Notes under the pieces: generated by a model
Seen by the model: the letters and a program-made list of their open reading frames with translations, nothing else
Told to the model about the DNA's origin: nothing
Database searches by the model: none
Made by a program: the position numbers and the translations under genes
Shown: positions 42,079-51,044 of the stretch, one piece after another
Layout: each line of letters begins with the position of its first letter
Position numbering within the stretch: position 1 is the first letter of the stretch
DNA from: Burkholderiales bacterium
GTDB lineage: Bacteria > Pseudomonadota > Gammaproteobacteria > Burkholderiales > SG8-41
NCBI GenBank assembly: GCA_036262035.1
Contig: DATAJS010000030.1
Span: 115,212 to 179,211 of the forward strand
Length of the DNA stretch: 64,000 bases
Direction: 5' to 3'

Positions 42079-42525
42079 TCATGCATTGCTGCGATCGACA
42101 CGGATCAGCGCGAGCCCGGTTTCGGCGTCATGCACGCGCCGAAGATGCGCCGGCGCCTCGGTGAGCATGACTTCGAGCGTCGGGCGCACGTGCGCCTCGA
42201 GCAGGTGGCCGCCGCGCGTCGTCCCGTCGCGCAGCCCCACCACGACGTGCGCATGGACCTGCGGCTCCGTGCCTTTCAGGGCGATATCGCCGAGGAGGGC
42301 GATCACCTCGACCTGCTCCGCGACCGGTATGCGCTCGTAGTCTTTCTTCGCCCAGTCGAAGTAGCCGAGCACGACGTCGCTGAAGGCGCCGATCGCGGTG
42401 AAACGCGCCGCCGACAGGTTCTGGTCCCTGGCGAAACGCGTGAGGGTGGAGACCGCTTCGTCGCCCGTGTCGAACACCAGTGCGAACGTGCGTTCCGTCG
42501 ATTGGTCGAGCAGTTTCCAGTGCAT
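42079..42525 (-). CDS. PPC (DUF296)-domain protein
   Basis: The 148-residue protein is a single PPC domain: LVFDTGDEAVSTLTRFAR, AARFTAIGAFSDVVLGYFDW, EVIALLGDIALKGTEPQVHA and HVVVGLRDGTTRGGHLLEAH, the strand order of the trimeric PPC fold. In bacteria these stand-alone proteins are called DNA-binding by analogy to plant AHL proteins, although many probably bind metals or ligands via their conserved His residues (VHAHVVVG). It sits between the FAD/Fe-S dehydrogenase and the formate dehydrogenase operon on the same strand, so a link to that metabolism is plausible. Confidence 0.8.
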   Translation of the reverse strand: MHWKLLDQSTERTFALVFDTGDEAVSTLTRFARDQNLSAARFTAIGAFSDVVLGYFDWAKKDYERIPVAEQVEVIALLGDIALKGTEPQVHAHVVVGLRDGTTRGGHLLEAHVRPTLEVMLTEAPAHLRRVHDAETGLALIRVDRSNA

Positions 42526-42551
42526 GTTTCGCGCTCCCGGGTTGAGGGTGG

Positions 42552-45437
42552 CTAGCCGCAAGCGCTGTGCCGCGCGTCGAGCGCGAGCTTGCACACATCG
42601 GCGAGGTGCAGCGCACGGCGGCCCGTCAACTGCCGGATCTGCTCGCGGCAGCTGAAGCCGTTGGCGATGACCAGCGTGTCGTCGCGCGCTTCGCGCACGG
42701 CGGGTGCGAGCACGCGCTCGGCGCACGCGATCGACACCTCGTACTTGTCCGCTTCGAACCCGAACGAGCCCGCCATGCCGCAGCAGCCCGAATCGAGGAG
42801 CGTGTAATCGAGCCCGAGGTTGTCGAGCGCGTGCGCTAACGCGTCGGTCTTGAGCACCGCCTTGTGGTGGCAGTGCGCGTGGACGATCGCGCGCCGTGTC
42901 AGGTGCGCGGGCGGGAAGCGCTGCGGCTCGCTCGCCATCAGTTCCGACAACAGCACGACCTGCCGCGACAGCCGTTTCGCCTGCTCGTCGTCGGGGAAGA
43001 GATCGGTGAGCTCGTCGCGGAATACCGACGCGCACGCGGGCTCGAGCACCACGATGCGCGTGCCGTCTCGAATGTCGCGCTCGAAGCGCGTCATCATGTC
43101 GCGCAGGTAGCGGCGCGCCTCGTCCACGAAACCCCATTCGTAGAGCGGCCGGCCGCAGCAGACATGCGAACGCGGGACGTCGACCGCGTAGCCGGCGTGT
43201 TCGAGCAACGCCAGCGCGGCGTGCGCGGTCGCGGGATGGAAATAGTTGTTGAACGTGTCCGGCCAGAGGATGAGGCGCGGCGCCCCGGCTCCATGCGATC
43301 GCCGATCGCGCAGGCTCGACACGAACGACGCGCGGGCGAACGGCGGAAGCTCGCGCTCGCGCGCCACACCCAGCACTCGTTTGGCGATACCCGCGAACGG
43401 CGCGCTGCGCATGAAGAAGTTGCCGGCGCGGGCGAAGTGCGACGCGAAGCGCGCGACGCGGTCGATGCGGCCGAAGACCTGCGCGGCGAAAGGCCGTGCG
43501 TGCCGCTCGTAGTAATGCGACAGGAACTCGGCCTTGTAGGTCGCCATGTCGACGTGTACCGGGCACTCGCCTTTGCACCCTTTGCACGAAAGACACAGAT
43601 GCAGCGCGTCGTACACCGCCTGCTCGCCCCAGCCGCCTTGCAGCACTTCGCCTTTCGACATCTCGAACAGCAGCCGCGCGCGGCCGCGGGTGGAGTGCTG
43701 CTCCTCGCGCGTCGCCATGTAGCTCGGGCACATCGTGCCGCCTTTCTTGCGGCACTCGCCGACGCCCACGCAGCGCAGCAGGGTGCGCGAGAAGTTGCCG
43801 GCGTCGGCGGGGAACTTGAACCGCGTCTCCAGTACCGGCGGCGAATACGAAGTGCCCAGCCGCAGGTTCTGATCCGCGCGGTACGCGTCGACGACCTTGC
43901 CCGGGTTCATCTTCAGGTCGGGATCCCAGATCCGCTTGAACTCGCGCAACGCCTGGATGAGCTCGTCGCCGAACATGATCGGCAGGAGCTCGGCCTTGGA
44001 CTGGCCGTCGCCGTGCTCGCCCGAGACCGAGCCGCCGAGGCTCACCGCGAGCGTCGCGGCGTCGCGCAGGAAGCGGCGGAATTTATCGATGCCGGCGGCG
44101 GTCTCGAGATCGAAGTCGATGCGGGTGTGCACGCACCCCTGTCCGAAATGGCCGTACAGGTCGCAGCCGTAATCGTACTGCTCGAACAGCGCGCGCAGCT
44201 TGCGCAGATACTCGCCCAGCTTCTCCGGCGGCACGGAGGAATCCTCCCAGCCTTCCCACGTGACGGGCTTGTCCGGCACGTGCGCGGTCGCGCCGAGGCC
44301 GGCTTCGCGCACTCTCCAGATGCACGCTTCCTCGCCCGGATCGCCGAACAGCTTCATGCGCGGCGCGTCGCGGCGCTTCGCAAGCGCCGCCATCGCGCGT
44401 TTGGCGCGGTCGCGCGCCTCGTCGCGCGTATCGCCGCCGAACTCGACCATGAGCCAGCCGCGGCCTTCGGGCAGCAGCTTCACGTCCCGCGGGTGCAGAT
44501 GCACCGCGGTCATGTCCTCGATCAGGCGATCGTCCATGCCTTCGAGCGCGATCGGCCCGAACTCCAGCACTTCGGGCACGTGGTCGCCGGCGCAATAGAC
44601 GTCGGGATAGCCGAGCACGAGCAGCGCGCGGCACGGCGGGTTCGGCACCAGCCGCAGCTTCGCTTCGAGGGTGACGGCGCACGTCGATTCGGAGCCGACG
44701 AGCGCCCTGGCGACGTCGAAGCCGTTCTCGGGCAGCAGCGCGGGCAGGTTGTAGCCCGAGACGCGCCGCGGGATCGCGGGAAATCGCTCGCGGATCAGCG
44801 GCGCGTAGCGTGCCGCGAGATCGCGCAGCGCCCGGTATATCTCCGCGCGTCGTCCGCCGGCAGCGAGAATGCTTTCGTATTCGGCCTGCGAGACCTGTCC
44901 GACCGTCATGCGCGTGCCGTCGTAGGTGAGCACGTCGAGCGCGATCACGTTGTCCGCGGTCATGCCGCCCATCACCGAGTGCGGCCCGCACGAGTTGTTG
45001 CCGATCATGCCGCCGAGCGTGTTGTGCGTATGCGTCGCGGGATCGGGCGCGAAGGTCAGACCGTGTTTCGTCGCGGCGTCGCGCAGGTCGTCGAGCACGC
45101 AGCCGGGCTGCACGCGCGCGATGCGCTGCTCCCGATCGATCTCGAGCACCCGGTTGAGATACTTCGAGAAGTCGATGACGATCGCGACGTTGCAGCATTG
45201 TCCGCAGAGGCTGGTGCCGCCGCCGCGCGAGAGGACGGGCGCCCCGAACTCGTGACAAAACTCTACGGTCTTTTCGACATCGGCGATGCTTTTCGGCACG
45301 ACCACGCCGATCGGCACCTGCCGATAGTTGGAGGCGTCGGTGGCGTAGAGCGCGCGGCTGCCCGCGTCGAAGCGCACTTCGCCTTCGATGGAATCGGACA
45401 GCGCTTTTTCGAGCGCGGAGCGGCCGGCGTCTTTCAC
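42552..45437 (-). CDS. FAD- and Fe-S-binding 2-hydroxyacid dehydrogenase (GlcD/GlpC-type fusion)
   Basis: The 961-residue fusion has a PCMH FAD domain (about 30-250: SRGGGTSLCGQCCNVAIVID, GGMIGNNSCGPHSVMGGM), a FAD-oxidase C domain (to about 540, with GSVSGEHGDGQSKAELLP), and a ferredoxin region with CVGVGECRKKGGTMCPSYM and CLSCKGCKGECPVHVDM. Two C-terminal CCG modules follow (VCCGRPLYEWG, SGCCGMAGSFGFEADKYEVS). YdiJ-type relatives oxidise D-2-hydroxyglutarate or D-lactate and pass electrons on via Fe-S and quinone. The start is uncertain: GTG at 45437 is chosen; an ATG at 45509 would add 24 basic, unconserved residues. Confidence 0.88.
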   Translation of the reverse strand: MKDAGRSALEKALSDSIEGEVRFDAGSRALYATDASNYRQVPIGVVVPKSIADVEKTVEFCHEFGAPVLSRGGGTSLCGQCCNVAIVIDFSKYLNRVLEIDREQRIARVQPGCVLDDLRDAATKHGLTFAPDPATHTHNTLGGMIGNNSCGPHSVMGGMTADNVIALDVLTYDGTRMTVGQVSQAEYESILAAGGRRAEIYRALRDLAARYAPLIRERFPAIPRRVSGYNLPALLPENGFDVARALVGSESTCAVTLEAKLRLVPNPPCRALLVLGYPDVYCAGDHVPEVLEFGPIALEGMDDRLIEDMTAVHLHPRDVKLLPEGRGWLMVEFGGDTRDEARDRAKRAMAALAKRRDAPRMKLFGDPGEEACIWRVREAGLGATAHVPDKPVTWEGWEDSSVPPEKLGEYLRKLRALFEQYDYGCDLYGHFGQGCVHTRIDFDLETAAGIDKFRRFLRDAATLAVSLGGSVSGEHGDGQSKAELLPIMFGDELIQALREFKRIWDPDLKMNPGKVVDAYRADQNLRLGTSYSPPVLETRFKFPADAGNFSRTLLRCVGVGECRKKGGTMCPSYMATREEQHSTRGRARLLFEMSKGEVLQGGWGEQAVYDALHLCLSCKGCKGECPVHVDMATYKAEFLSHYYERHARPFAAQVFGRIDRVARFASHFARAGNFFMRSAPFAGIAKRVLGVARERELPPFARASFVSSLRDRRSHGAGAPRLILWPDTFNNYFHPATAHAALALLEHAGYAVDVPRSHVCCGRPLYEWGFVDEARRYLRDMMTRFERDIRDGTRIVVLEPACASVFRDELTDLFPDDEQAKRLSRQVVLLSELMASEPQRFPPAHLTRRAIVHAHCHHKAVLKTDALAHALDNLGLDYTLLDSGCCGMAGSFGFEADKYEVSIACAERVLAPAVREARDDTLVIANGFSCREQIRQLTGRRALHLADVCKLALDARHSACG

Positions 45438-45524
45438 GATGCGTTCAGAAAGACACCGCGTAACGCGCCGCGCAGCAGAGCGGCAGGTGCAGCGACGGCT
45501 CGCCGGCATTGGCGCAGTCGCCGA

Positions 45525-47315
45525 TCACGCCTTGCCCGACGGGAAGAAGCTCTCCCATGTCTCCTTGGCCGATGCGATGACGGTCTTGATCGCGTCGGGA
45601 TCGCCGTGAATGAGCGCCGAGAGGTACGCCTTTACTTCCTTCTTCGTGACGTGCGGCGGCAGCGGCGGCACGTTGGGATCGGTGACGAACTCGAGCACCA
45701 TCGGCTTCGAAGCGGTCATCGCCTGTTCCCACGCCGGCGCGATCATCTCGGGCTTCTCGACGCGTAAGGCCTCGAGGCCCAGCAGACGCGCGTAATCGGC
45801 ATACGGAAAGTTCGGCAGTGTCTGCGACGGCAGATAGCGCGGATCGCCTTCCATCACGCGCTGCTCCCAGGTGACCATGTTCAGGTCGCTGTTGTTGAGC
45901 ACCGCGATGGTGAGGCGCGGACTGGCCCATTCGCGCCAGCGCTGCGCGATGGTGACCAGCCCGTTGATGCCGTTCATCTGCATCGCACCGTCGCCGACCA
46001 GCGCGATCGCGTGGCGCTGAGGGTGCACGAACTTCGCGGCGATGGCGTACGGCACGCCGGGCCCCATGGTCGCGAGCCCGCCCGAGAGCGACGCCATCAT
46101 GCCGCGGCGGATCTTCAGGTCGCGCGCGTACCACGCCGCCGACGAGCCCGAGTCGCACGTGAGGATGCAATCGTCGGGAAGCCGCGGCGAGAGCTCCCAG
46201 AACACGCGCTGCGGATTGATCGGCTGCGCTTCGTTCATCGCGCGGCCTTCGAGCACCTGCCACCAGCGCTCGACGCTCTTCTCGACGTCCTCGCGCCACG
46301 TGCGGTCGGTCGTGCGCTTCAGGTGCGGGATCAGCGCGCGCAACGTCGCCTTGCTGTCGCCGACGAGCCCGACTTCCATGGGATAGCGGAGCGAGAGCAT
46401 GCGCGGGTCGATGTCGATCTGAACGCCGCGCGCCTTGCCTTCGGCCGGCAGGAACTCGGAGTAGGGGAAGGCCGAGCCCACCATGAGCAGCGTGTCGCAG
46501 CCGTCCATAAGCTCCCACGAGGCCTTGGTGCCGAGCAGCCCGATCGAGCCGGTGACGAACGGAAGCTCGTCGGGCACCGCGGCCTTGCCGAGCAGCGCCT
46601 TGGCCACACCCGCGCCCAGCAGCTCCGCGACTTCGATGACTTCATCGGTCGCGTGCAGCGCCCCCGCGCCGACCAGCATCGCGACCTTCCTGCCGGCGTT
46701 GAGGACTTCGGCGGCTTTCGCGAGGTCCGCGTCGGCCGGCGCGAGCGCGCGGCCGGTATAGCCGACGCCGGTGGGGACGGCGCCGTGCACGCGTGGCGGC
46801 GGCTCGAACGGCATGTCCTGCACGTCGTTCGGAAAGATCAGGCACGTCACCGTGCGCTCATCGCGCGCGATGCGCATCGCGCGATCGACGAGATGGCGTA
46901 CCTGCGACGGCGTCACCGCCATGTGCACGTACTCGTGCGCGACGTCCTCGAAGAGCGAGAGCAGGTCGACTTCCTGCTGGAAATCGCCGCCGAGCGACAT
47001 GCGCTTCTGCTGGCCGACGATCGCGACCACCGGCTGGTGATCCATCTTCGCGTCGTAGAGCCCGTTCAACAGATGGATCGCGCCCGGGCCGGAGGTGGCG
47101 AGGCACACGCCGACTTCATTTGTGAATTTTGCGTGAGCACACGCCATGAACGCGGCGAGCTCTTCGTGCCGCGCCTGCACGAACTCGATGCCGTCTTTCG
47201 CGCGCCCGAAAGCGCCCATGATGCCGTTGATGCCGTCGCCGGGATAACCGTAGACGCGCTCGACGCCCCATTGCCGGAGCCGTTTCAATAGAAAATCGCC
47301 GACCGTGTCAGCCAT
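45525..47315 (-). CDS. ThDP-dependent enzyme, pyruvate:quinone oxidoreductase (PoxB)-like
   Basis: The 596-residue protein has VYGYPGDGINGIMGAFGRAK and ARHEELAAFMA with the catalytic Glu, CLATSGPGAIHLLNGLYDAK, a central FAD-type domain, and the ThDP motif ALVGDGAMQMNGINGLVTIA with VLNNSDLNMV. This is the PoxB/acetolactate-synthase-like 'thiamine-requiring' subgroup, somewhat longer than E. coli PoxB. PoxB decarboxylates pyruvate to acetate and reduces ubiquinone at the membrane. Quinone reduction here is inferred. It is the first gene of the minus-strand block that continues through the FAD/Fe-S, PPC and formate dehydrogenase genes. Confidence 0.82.
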   Translation of the reverse strand: MADTVGDFLLKRLRQWGVERVYGYPGDGINGIMGAFGRAKDGIEFVQARHEELAAFMACAHAKFTNEVGVCLATSGPGAIHLLNGLYDAKMDHQPVVAIVGQQKRMSLGGDFQQEVDLLSLFEDVAHEYVHMAVTPSQVRHLVDRAMRIARDERTVTCLIFPNDVQDMPFEPPPRVHGAVPTGVGYTGRALAPADADLAKAAEVLNAGRKVAMLVGAGALHATDEVIEVAELLGAGVAKALLGKAAVPDELPFVTGSIGLLGTKASWELMDGCDTLLMVGSAFPYSEFLPAEGKARGVQIDIDPRMLSLRYPMEVGLVGDSKATLRALIPHLKRTTDRTWREDVEKSVERWWQVLEGRAMNEAQPINPQRVFWELSPRLPDDCILTCDSGSSAAWYARDLKIRRGMMASLSGGLATMGPGVPYAIAAKFVHPQRHAIALVGDGAMQMNGINGLVTIAQRWREWASPRLTIAVLNNSDLNMVTWEQRVMEGDPRYLPSQTLPNFPYADYARLLGLEALRVEKPEMIAPAWEQAMTASKPMVLEFVTDPNVPPLPPHVTKKEVKAYLSALIHGDPDAIKTVIASAKETWESFFPSGKA

Positions 47316-47410
47316 TCGATGTCTCCAAGGGAACGCGCCTGCAAGCGTGCGAGCCACGCGCGGCGCAAAAGAGCTGGAGACCACGAATGTGCATCGGACG
47401 TGCCGCACGT

Positions 47411-47434
47411 ATCGCAACGAGCACTCGTTGCGAT
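47411..47434. promoter_or_regulatory. Palindrome ATCGCAACGAG-CA-CTCGTTGCGAT
   Basis: Perfect 11-bp arms are separated by two bases, 96 bp upstream of the PoxB-like start and about 40 bp upstream of the plus-strand -35 box. Its position fits an operator controlling the minus-strand oxidation genes, or both divergent units. No regulator gene is adjacent, so the cognate protein is unknown. Confidence 0.5.
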
Positions 47435-47471
47435 CGCCGGGAACGGCACAGGCGTCGATCACGCCATCGCG

Positions 47472-47499
47472 TTCATCGAGCGGGAAGGATGTTTACAAT
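47472..47499 (+). promoter_or_regulatory. Sigma-70-like promoter of the small secreted protein gene
   Basis: TTCATC (47472-47477) and TACAAT (47494-47499) are separated by 16 bp, with the start codon 60 bp further on. The -10 box is close to consensus; the -35 box is moderate. Confidence 0.5.
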
Positions 47500-47558
47500 T
47501 AAGCTGAATGACGCGGTGCGCTCGCGCGCACCCTACGATAACGAACCGGAACCTCTCG

Positions 47559-47801
47559 ATGAAAATCCAGCTCCTCGCGCTCGCCGCATTCGCCCTGCCT
47601 GTCGCCGCCTACGCCCACCCCGGCCACGGCACCGCACCGGCCGCCGCACCCGGCGGCAAGCCGCATGTGCACTTTGGCACGCCGAAGGCCCCCCTCGCGG
47701 CGCCGAAAGCGTTGCCGACCAGCGACACTCCGGCGCCGAAGCGCGCACCCGCACAGCATCAAAAACACAAGTCCGGCCAGGAACTTAGCCACACTCGCTG
47801 A
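47559..47801 (+). CDS. Small secreted Pro/Ala/His-rich protein
   Basis: The 80-residue product starts MKIQLLALAAFALPVAAYAH, a Sec signal peptide with probable cleavage after AYA. The mature 62 residues are Pro/Ala/Lys/His-rich (HPGHGTAPAAAPGGKPHVHF, KAPLAAPKALPTS, KRAPAQHQKHKSGQEL). Several His could bind metal such as copper or nickel; this is inference. No family is recognised. A good promoter lies upstream. The response regulator follows 88 bp downstream. Confidence 0.55.
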   Translation: MKIQLLALAAFALPVAAYAHPGHGTAPAAAPGGKPHVHFGTPKAPLAAPKALPTSDTPAPKRAPAQHQKHKSGQELSHTR

Positions 47802-47888
47802 GCGCTTCAGGGCCCTTCCGCGGCTAAAGCGATTCCCCGGAACTGCCGTTATCGGGGACGCATCAACTGCATCAGCGGAGGGCCCCAC

Positions 47889-48329
47889 ATGAGAATCCTG
47901 ATCGCCGACGACGAGATGGCAACGCGCCGCCTCGTCGAAGCCATATTGACCAAAGTCGAGCACGAAGTCGTCGTCGCCAAGGACGGCAACGAAGCCTGGA
48001 AAATCCTCCAGCAGCCCGACGCGCCGCAGCTCGCCATCCTCGACTGGATGATGCCGGGCATGGACGGCATCAAGATCTGCCACATGCTGCGCGATCGTGA
48101 AGGCGGCGAGTACACCTACATCATCATGCTCTCGGCGAAGAACGAGACGCGCGACCTCGTCGCGGCGCTCAACGCCGGGGCCGACGATTACCTGAGCAAG
48201 CCGTTCGATCCGGACGAGCTCCACGCGCGCGTGCGCGCCGGCGAGCGCGCGGTCAACCGCTACGCCACGCTCCGCGCGGGCGTGGCGTGCCCGCACTGCG
48301 GCCACGGCCAGGCGAAGCGCGCGGCCTGA
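47889..48329 (+). CDS. Stand-alone response regulator receiver protein
   Basis: The 146-residue product is a CheY-like receiver domain: acidic pair Asp7/Asp8, phospho-acceptor Asp52 (AILDWMMPGMDG), Ser82 (IIMLSAKNE) and Lys104 (YLSKPF). A 26-residue tail contains CPHCGHG, an unusual pair of Cys that could bind zinc. It has no DNA-binding domain. No histidine kinase is adjacent, so its partner is elsewhere. The receiver sequence resembles PleD-type REC domains. Confidence 0.9.
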   Translation: MRILIADDEMATRRLVEAILTKVEHEVVVAKDGNEAWKILQQPDAPQLAILDWMMPGMDGIKICHMLRDREGGEYTYIIMLSAKNETRDLVAALNAGADDYLSKPFDPDELHARVRAGERAVNRYATLRAGVACPHCGHGQAKRAA

Positions 48330-48343
48330 GGGCCGTTGACCTC

Positions 48344-48451
48344 GTGAACCGGGCCGGCCGCCTCATCGCGATCGCGGCCGCGCTCGCGTCGTGCGCAGCG
48401 GCGGCGCAGACGCCCGTTTTCGTGACCGCCTCGGTCAAGTACGAGAAGTGA
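48344..48451 (+). pseudogene. Signal-peptide remnant of a secreted protein
   Basis: A GTG opens a 35-codon frame: VNRAGRLIAIAAALASCAAA, then AQTPVFVTASVKYEK and a TGA. It has a clear signal sequence with cleavage after AAAA and a short mature start, then stops inside the GAAGTGATGAAGTGATG repeat. It looks like the 5' end of a periplasmic-protein gene cut off by a repeat or deletion. The rest is not found downstream. It could alternatively be a genuine short secreted peptide. Confidence 0.4.
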
Positions 48452-48481
48452 TGAAGTGATGGGTATGCGTTTGCCACCTCA

Positions 48482-49582
48482 TCACTGCTTTTTGAATCCC
48501 TGCAGCACCAGCTTCTGCAGCCCGCGCGCCGTCGCGGCGATGTAGATATTGCCTTTCGAATCGGTCGCGATGTGATGGCCGCCGCCGACCATGCCGGGCA
48601 CCTGGATCGTGCCGACGATCTCGAGCGTGCTGCGCTCGACGATCACGATGTCGCTGCCGCCCCCGACGTAGAGGAAGCGCTGCTCGGGATCGGGCGAGAG
48701 CGCGAGGTTGCGGGCGAACGGCGCTTCCGCTCGCTTCAACTGCTTCACGAACTTGCCCATGCGCGTGAACATCTGCACGCGCCGGTTCTCGCGGTCCGCG
48801 ACGTACACCGTGCCGTCGTTCGCGACGCGGATCGCGTGCACGATGCTGAACTGGTCGGGACCCGGACCCGGCGGCACGGCCTTCAGGCTCGGCGGCGGGC
48901 ACTCGTCCTTGTCGACCGGCTTGTTGCCGAACGCGCCCCACATCCGTCTGAACGCGCCGGTGTCGGCGTCGAACACCGCCACGCGATGGTTGCCGTAGCC
49001 GTCGGCGACGAAGAGCTCGTTGGTGCCGGGCAGCACCCACACGTCGGCAGGCTGGTGCAGATTGAAGGTGTCGGCATTGCCCTGGCTCTGCGAGCCGCGG
49101 CCGATCTGCAGCACCGCGCGGCCTTCCGGGTTGAACTTGATGAGCTGGTCGTCGCCCGCTTCCTTCTGTCCCGGGAGCTTGCGGCCGATGCAGTTGTTGC
49201 CGCCGACCCAGATGTAACCCCGGTGGTCGATGTGGATGCCGTGCTCGCGCGCCGGCCATTCGTGGCCGGTGCCCGGCCCGCCCCAGGCGCGCACGAAGCG
49301 GCCCGCCGAATCGAAGACGAGTATCGGCGGCGCGGCCATCTTCGCGTCTTCGCCCTTGAGCGTGCGCGGGCGATGGAGGACGTAGGCATTGTCTTCCGCG
49401 TCGAACGCGATGCTCGAGGCATCGCCGATCTTGTACTGCGTGGGAAGCTGCGGCCACGTCGCATCGACTTCGAAGATCGGAACGCCCTGCGAATGATCGG
49501 GCGTGCCGGTGCCGGCGCAACCCGCCAGCAATGCCGCGGCGAGCAGCAGGACGATGTACGAGCGAGACCACGAGACGCGCAT
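48482..49582 (-). CDS. NHL-repeat beta-propeller lipoprotein
   Basis: The 366-residue product starts MRVSWSRSYIVLLLAAALLA, a lipoprotein signal with LLAGC. The mature part has NHL-type blades such as GDASSIAFDAEDNAYVLHRP, HGIHIDHRGYIWVGGNN, FNLHQPADVWVLPGTNELFV, VHAIRVANDGTVYVADREN and HHIATDSKGNIYIAATARG. It is related to the cytoplasmic-looking propeller at 29942-30862. ATGs at 49588 and 49582 compete; GAGGAA is better spaced for 49582. It is divergent from the MmgE/PrpD gene, with 76 bp between. Confidence 0.78.
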   Translation of the reverse strand: MRVSWSRSYIVLLLAAALLAGCAGTGTPDHSQGVPIFEVDATWPQLPTQYKIGDASSIAFDAEDNAYVLHRPRTLKGEDAKMAAPPILVFDSAGRFVRAWGGPGTGHEWPAREHGIHIDHRGYIWVGGNNCIGRKLPGQKEAGDDQLIKFNPEGRAVLQIGRGSQSQGNADTFNLHQPADVWVLPGTNELFVADGYGNHRVAVFDADTGAFRRMWGAFGNKPVDKDECPPPSLKAVPPGPGPDQFSIVHAIRVANDGTVYVADRENRRVQMFTRMGKFVKQLKRAEAPFARNLALSPDPEQRFLYVGGGSDIVIVERSTLEIVGTIQVPGMVGGGHHIATDSKGNIYIAATARGLQKLVLQGFKKQ

Positions 49583-49658
49583 TGCCATTTCCTCTTCATG
49601 AGCAGTCCCTGAAGTATCGTAGACTGGACTGCGCAGCGCCACTGGGGGAGACCGCACC

Positions 49659-51017
49659 ATGGACCGGACCACGCAGAAGCTCGCAAGCTATGTCGCGTCG
49701 CTCACCTTCGAAGATCTGCCCGCCACGACGGTGCACCAGGCGAAGCGGCGCCTGATCGACAGCATCGGCTGCGCGATCGGCGGTTACGACAGCGAGCCGG
49801 CGCGCATTGCGCGCGCGCTCGCCGCGGAAGCGAGCAGCACGCCCGCCGGGCGCATCCTCGGCTCGGGCGCGTCGACCTCGATCGAGATGGCGGCGTTCGC
49901 GAACACGTGCGCGATCCGCTATCTCGACTGCAACGACACTTTCATCTCGATCGGCTCGGGCCATCCGAGCGACATGATGGGCGCGTTGCTCGCGGTGGCC
50001 GAAGCGCGCGGGTGCTCCGGCCGCGACGCGCTGCTCGCGATCGTCATCGCGTACGAAGTCTTCACCGCATTCGCTGACGCGGTGCCGCTGCGCGATCTCG
50101 GCTGGGACCAGGGTGTGTTCGTCGTCGCCGGAGCCGCCGCGGGCGCCGCCAAGCTGCTCGGACTTTCCGAAGCGCAGGCCGCCGACGCGATCGCCATCGC
50201 AATCACCGCCAACATCCCGACGCGCCAGACCCGCGCGGGCGAGCTCGCGATGTGGAAGGGCGTTGCCACCGCGGCCGCCGCGCGTTCGGGCGTCTTCGCC
50301 GCGCTGCTCGCCGAAAAAGGCATGACCGGGCCGACCGCGGCGTTCGAAGGCAAGAACGGGCTGTGGGAGCAGGTGACGCGGCCGTTCGAGCTGCGCGCGC
50401 TGGGCGGCAAAGGCACGCCCGGCGGCATCGAGCGCACCAATCTCAAGTTCTTCCCGTCGGAGTACCACTCACAGGCGCCGCTCTTCATCGCGCTCGGCTT
50501 GCGCGAGCGCGTGCGCGTCGAGGACATCGAAGCGATCGACGTGCAGACCTACTGGACCGCCTACAGCGAGATCGGCAGCGAGCCCGAGAAGTGGTCGCCC
50601 AGGACGCGCGAGACCGCGGACCACAGCCTGCCGTATCTGCTGGCCCTGGGCTTCATCGAAGGGCGCGTCGGCGCCGACAGCTTCAGCGACGAGCGCATCG
50701 CCGACGCCAGGGTCAACGCGCTCATGCACCGCATCCGCATCGCGCACAACGAAAGCTATACCGCGGAGTTCCCGGGCAAGCTGATGACGCGCATCGAAGT
50801 GACGACCCGAGGCGGCGAGCGCCTCGTCGGCGAAGCGTCGTATCCCAAGGGTCACGCGAAGAACCCGATGAGCGACGCCGACGTCGAGGCGAAGCTCGCG
50901 GGGCTGTGCGCGGGCCTGATGGAAGAGGGCGCGCGCAAGGCGATGGTGGAGGCATTGTGGGCGGTCGACAGCGCGGCGAGCGTTGCTGACGTGCTTGCGC
51001 GGGTACGGGTTGTCTGA
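49659..51017 (+). CDS. MmgE/PrpD-family protein
   Basis: The 452-residue protein matches the MmgE/PrpD fold: RLIDSIGCAIGGYDSEPARI, FANTCAIRYLDCNDTF, GHPSDMMGALLAVAEA, AYEVFTAFAD and KFFPSEYHSQ are standard segments. PrpD dehydrates 2-methylcitrate; many homologues in Bug-rich betaproteobacteria have unknown substrates. No prpB or prpC is present, so the methylcitrate cycle is not indicated. GGGGGAGACC precedes the ATG. Confidence 0.88.
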   Translation: MDRTTQKLASYVASLTFEDLPATTVHQAKRRLIDSIGCAIGGYDSEPARIARALAAEASSTPAGRILGSGASTSIEMAAFANTCAIRYLDCNDTFISIGSGHPSDMMGALLAVAEARGCSGRDALLAIVIAYEVFTAFADAVPLRDLGWDQGVFVVAGAAAGAAKLLGLSEAQAADAIAIAITANIPTRQTRAGELAMWKGVATAAAARSGVFAALLAEKGMTGPTAAFEGKNGLWEQVTRPFELRALGGKGTPGGIERTNLKFFPSEYHSQAPLFIALGLRERVRVEDIEAIDVQTYWTAYSEIGSEPEKWSPRTRETADHSLPYLLALGFIEGRVGADSFSDERIADARVNALMHRIRIAHNESYTAEFPGKLMTRIEVTTRGGERLVGEASYPKGHAKNPMSDADVEAKLAGLCAGLMEEGARKAMVEALWAVDSAASVADVLARVRVV

Positions 51018-51044
51018 AGAAGACGTGATGAGGTGAACTGCTTC

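Larger units (their letters stand above)
47316..47558. other. 243-bp divergent promoter gap
   Basis: This gap between the PoxB-like gene and the small secreted protein holds an 11-bp-arm palindrome (47411-47434) and a probable sigma-70 promoter for the plus-strand gene (47472-47499). The fragment GCGCACCCTACGATAACG near 47526 resembles the GTGCGTTAC/GCACCCTACG repeat family. No other coding signal is seen. Confidence 0.5.

Noticed and set aside
42864..45767. Plus-strand 967-codon open frame
   Set aside because: Antisense to the FAD/Fe-S dehydrogenase, which has clear cofactor motifs.
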